Shown here piece by piece: positions 62,193 through 64,000 of a DNA stretch of 64,000 nt. The stretch is from Balaenoptera acutorostrata. Its lineage: Eukaryota; Chordata; Mammalia; Artiodactyla; Balaenopteridae. The stretch covers positions 126,694,708 through 126,758,707 of the forward strand of contig NC_080064.1 of NCBI RefSeq assembly GCF_949987535.1, given 5' to 3'. The notes under the pieces were generated by a model. It had not been told where the DNA came from. It was given only the letters and a program-made list of their open reading frames with translations, and ran no database searches. The stretch's first letter is position 1; the number at the start of each line of letters is the position of its first letter. The translations under genes were made by a program, and so were the position numbers.

Positions 62193-64000
62193 TCCTGCTA
62201 GGGATGGATACTTCCTTTTATGCTCAGGGAAATCCCCTAGTTTGAATATGATTTGAATTTGATCCTGTGAAACCATCAGAACTTCCCACCAGAGATAAAT
62301 GAGGAGATTCTGGCCTTTATTAGTATGCACGATGAACACGGGTGTCCTGGCTGTACTTGCCAACCCTCCTATTTTACCCACCTATTTTTATCCACCTTCC
62401 TCCCTGTGAGTACCTTTGACCAACCCTGAGCTCAGACTCCTGACCTATTCCAGTGATTTGTCAGTCTTTCTTTAAAAATGGACAGGTAATGAAATGAAAT
62501 TAACCTAGAAGCAGCAGCTCAGTAAGGGAAATAAAATCATCAGAAGTTATCTAATCACAGCCACAGCCATCCAGGGCTCTGTCTTATCTCCTGGGTCATA
62601 AGAATGGTACCTTCCTAAACTTGAAGGACATCCAATCAAATAAGCAAAGGTGTTGCTCACCTCTGGCTCTTGGAGGGATTGCTAGGCAGTCTACCCAGTG
62701 TATACTAACTGCAAAACACTTTCATGGTTTTGAAACACCTATGATCCAGGAAAGCTTTTTGGGGTGCATGGGGAAGGTTTCTTTTGGACATCAAGCAAAA
62801 AATAAATCACCAAGCTCTTTGAGCACAGGGGTTCTTAAGAGGGCAGTAGAAGGAAGGAATGGGCAGAAAAGATGATCGCCAATGAAGTTAAGGACATTTT
62901 TCCAAAAGAGTAGGATTTAGTCTCAGTTTAAGGAGAACACTTTTAAATAGCTGGGACAGCTCCAAACTGCAGTTTAGGGAACGAGTGCTTCAAAAGAACA
63001 GTGCTTTAAAAGTCCTAGCAAGGCAGCAAGAGGATGAAGGGTTGGTTTTGCATAGCTTTGAACACAGGAGTAAAGAAGCAGAGGCATCTCTGACTAAAAG
63101 GCCCTGAGATCCTATGGCATCAATGGGTCAGTTGCAGGGGCAGGGGTGTGGGGGGCGATATTTCTCTCTCAATGTCTCCCAGGGCAGCCATCCCTCCCTA
63201 CCCTAACCCCCAGTCCCTTCACCTTTCCTCCCTCCACTGTTTGGTCCCCAGGGACAGCACTTCTTACGCTGGAGTGCTCAGGCACCATTTCTGCAGTCTG
63301 GATTCTTCCTGGAGCCTGGCAAGTTCTGGGACAGGAAGACAGGTCTGCAAGCCCGCTGCGGTGCAGTCGGACCTGGAGGCCTGGAGAGGAACTGGAGCCC
63401 TGAAGCCCACCCACGTCCTTGAAGCTGAGGAAGGAACACATCCTCCTAACAGTACTTCTCAGGGGTCAGCGTGCTCCCCACCCAACGGTGATCCATACTC
63501 ACTTGAGGCAGCAAGCACTGCCTCTAACTGGCCCCCTCGATTCCGCCTTAAGGGTCCTCGCACATGTGTGATAGCCCAGGCCTTGGATCTCTTTAGTCAG
63601 CTGAGGCCAGTGCTGCCGGGATCCCTCCAGTCCCATCCCCCAGCCCCTCCCTCTCGGACTGTATGTAATAGAAGAAAGAGCACAGAGGAATAGGCTGAAT
63701 CAAGGGATCTGGGAGCCTGGGTATGAGTTTGAAGACCGAGAACCTAAGGCGCAATTACATATTACTGAAAACTCTTGTGGGGTGTGTGAGGGGAGGTTAG
63801 GGGGCTGAGAGGCTGAGTCGACCTGGTGAGTCCAGCCCCAGGACACTACACAGCCCCACCCCCCTTTCCTTGCCATCACAGAAGGGTGCCGCAACTCCAG
63901 CTGGGACTCTGCACTTCCCCCTCCCTGATTCTCCAGAAGAGCAGGTGGCCCCCCTCTGAGGGCAGGGGCAAGACCACGGACCAAGTCCCCCTGCACTAAG
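62193..64000. other. Unassigned DNA, GC-rich toward the right edge
   Basis: From about 63,130 the sequence is clearly GC-richer, C-tract-rich and free of recognisable LINE or SINE sequence. It holds the window's longest single open frame (63,148-63,693, 181 codons), whose product has no domain I recognise and is Ser/Pro-rich, as GC-rich chance frames often are. It may be the approach to a gene outside the window. Confidence 0.4.

Noticed and set aside
63148..63693. 181-codon open frame as a gene
   Set aside because: GC-rich, Ser/Pro-rich composition, overlapping open frames in other phases and no domain or splice context; not supportable as a gene.
1..64000. Ruminant (cow or sheep) origin
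   Set aside because: The long SINEs have the cetacean/hippo CHR body and lack the Bov-tA continuation. No BovB-type LINE was recognised.

Overview
This is a mammalian nuclear window, most likely from a whale or dolphin (Cetacea). Several elements match the tRNA-derived CHR SINE family of Cetacea and hippos: the head has recognisable A and B boxes, the body is about 300 bp, and the tail is A-rich. The ruminant Bov-tA signature is absent. The rest is dominated by LINE-1 copies of the cetartiodactyl type. I find no intact protein-coding gene, no tRNA or rRNA gene and nothing prokaryotic.

Region 1, 1 to about 28,200: a head-to-tail satellite array that enters at the left window edge. Measured between conserved anchor hexamers, the monomer is 1,238-1,245 bp in most copies and 1,562-1,577 bp in five copies that carry a SINE at one fixed internal site. 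About 870 bp of each monomer descends from the 3' end of an L1 (ORF2 C-terminus, 3'UTR, A-rich tail) and about 370 bp is a spacer I do not recognise. Two higher-order repeats are visible: a dimer of about 2,478 bp (about 4,150-9,105, two copies) and a trimer of exactly 4,046 bp that includes the SINE (about 10,545-20,917, about 2.6 copies). From about 25,420 rightward the monomers become strongly diverged, as expected at the edge of a satellite array.

Region 2, about 28,200-31,011: a truncated SINE, then two copies (one full, one partial) of a second repeat with a spacing of about 1.75 kb. This unit also joins an L1 3' end to a spacer, and the spacer resembles that of the 1.24-kb monomer, so the two repeats look like cousins. 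Length and L1 content fit what I recall of the cetacean common satellite. A 68-bp near-perfect palindrome lies between spacer and L1 part.

Region 3, about 31,000-64,000: ordinary interspersed-repeat DNA. It holds three large broken L1 copies on the + strand (31.4-35.8, 46.6-49.0 and 54.9-60.0 kb), several L1 3' fragments (one with an inverted 5' part), three further SINEs, two MIRs, two LTR-like elements, microsatellites and a tiny retrocopy with an 18-bp target duplication. The stretches between are AT-rich and unrecognised, apart from the last kilobase, which is GC-richer.

Nothing here works as a gene set. The interest lies in how an L1 3' end became a satellite, picked up a SINE and was then amplified in successive higher-order units. 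All similarity statements come from reading the sequence and recalling family consensus sequences; no alignment or database search was run.
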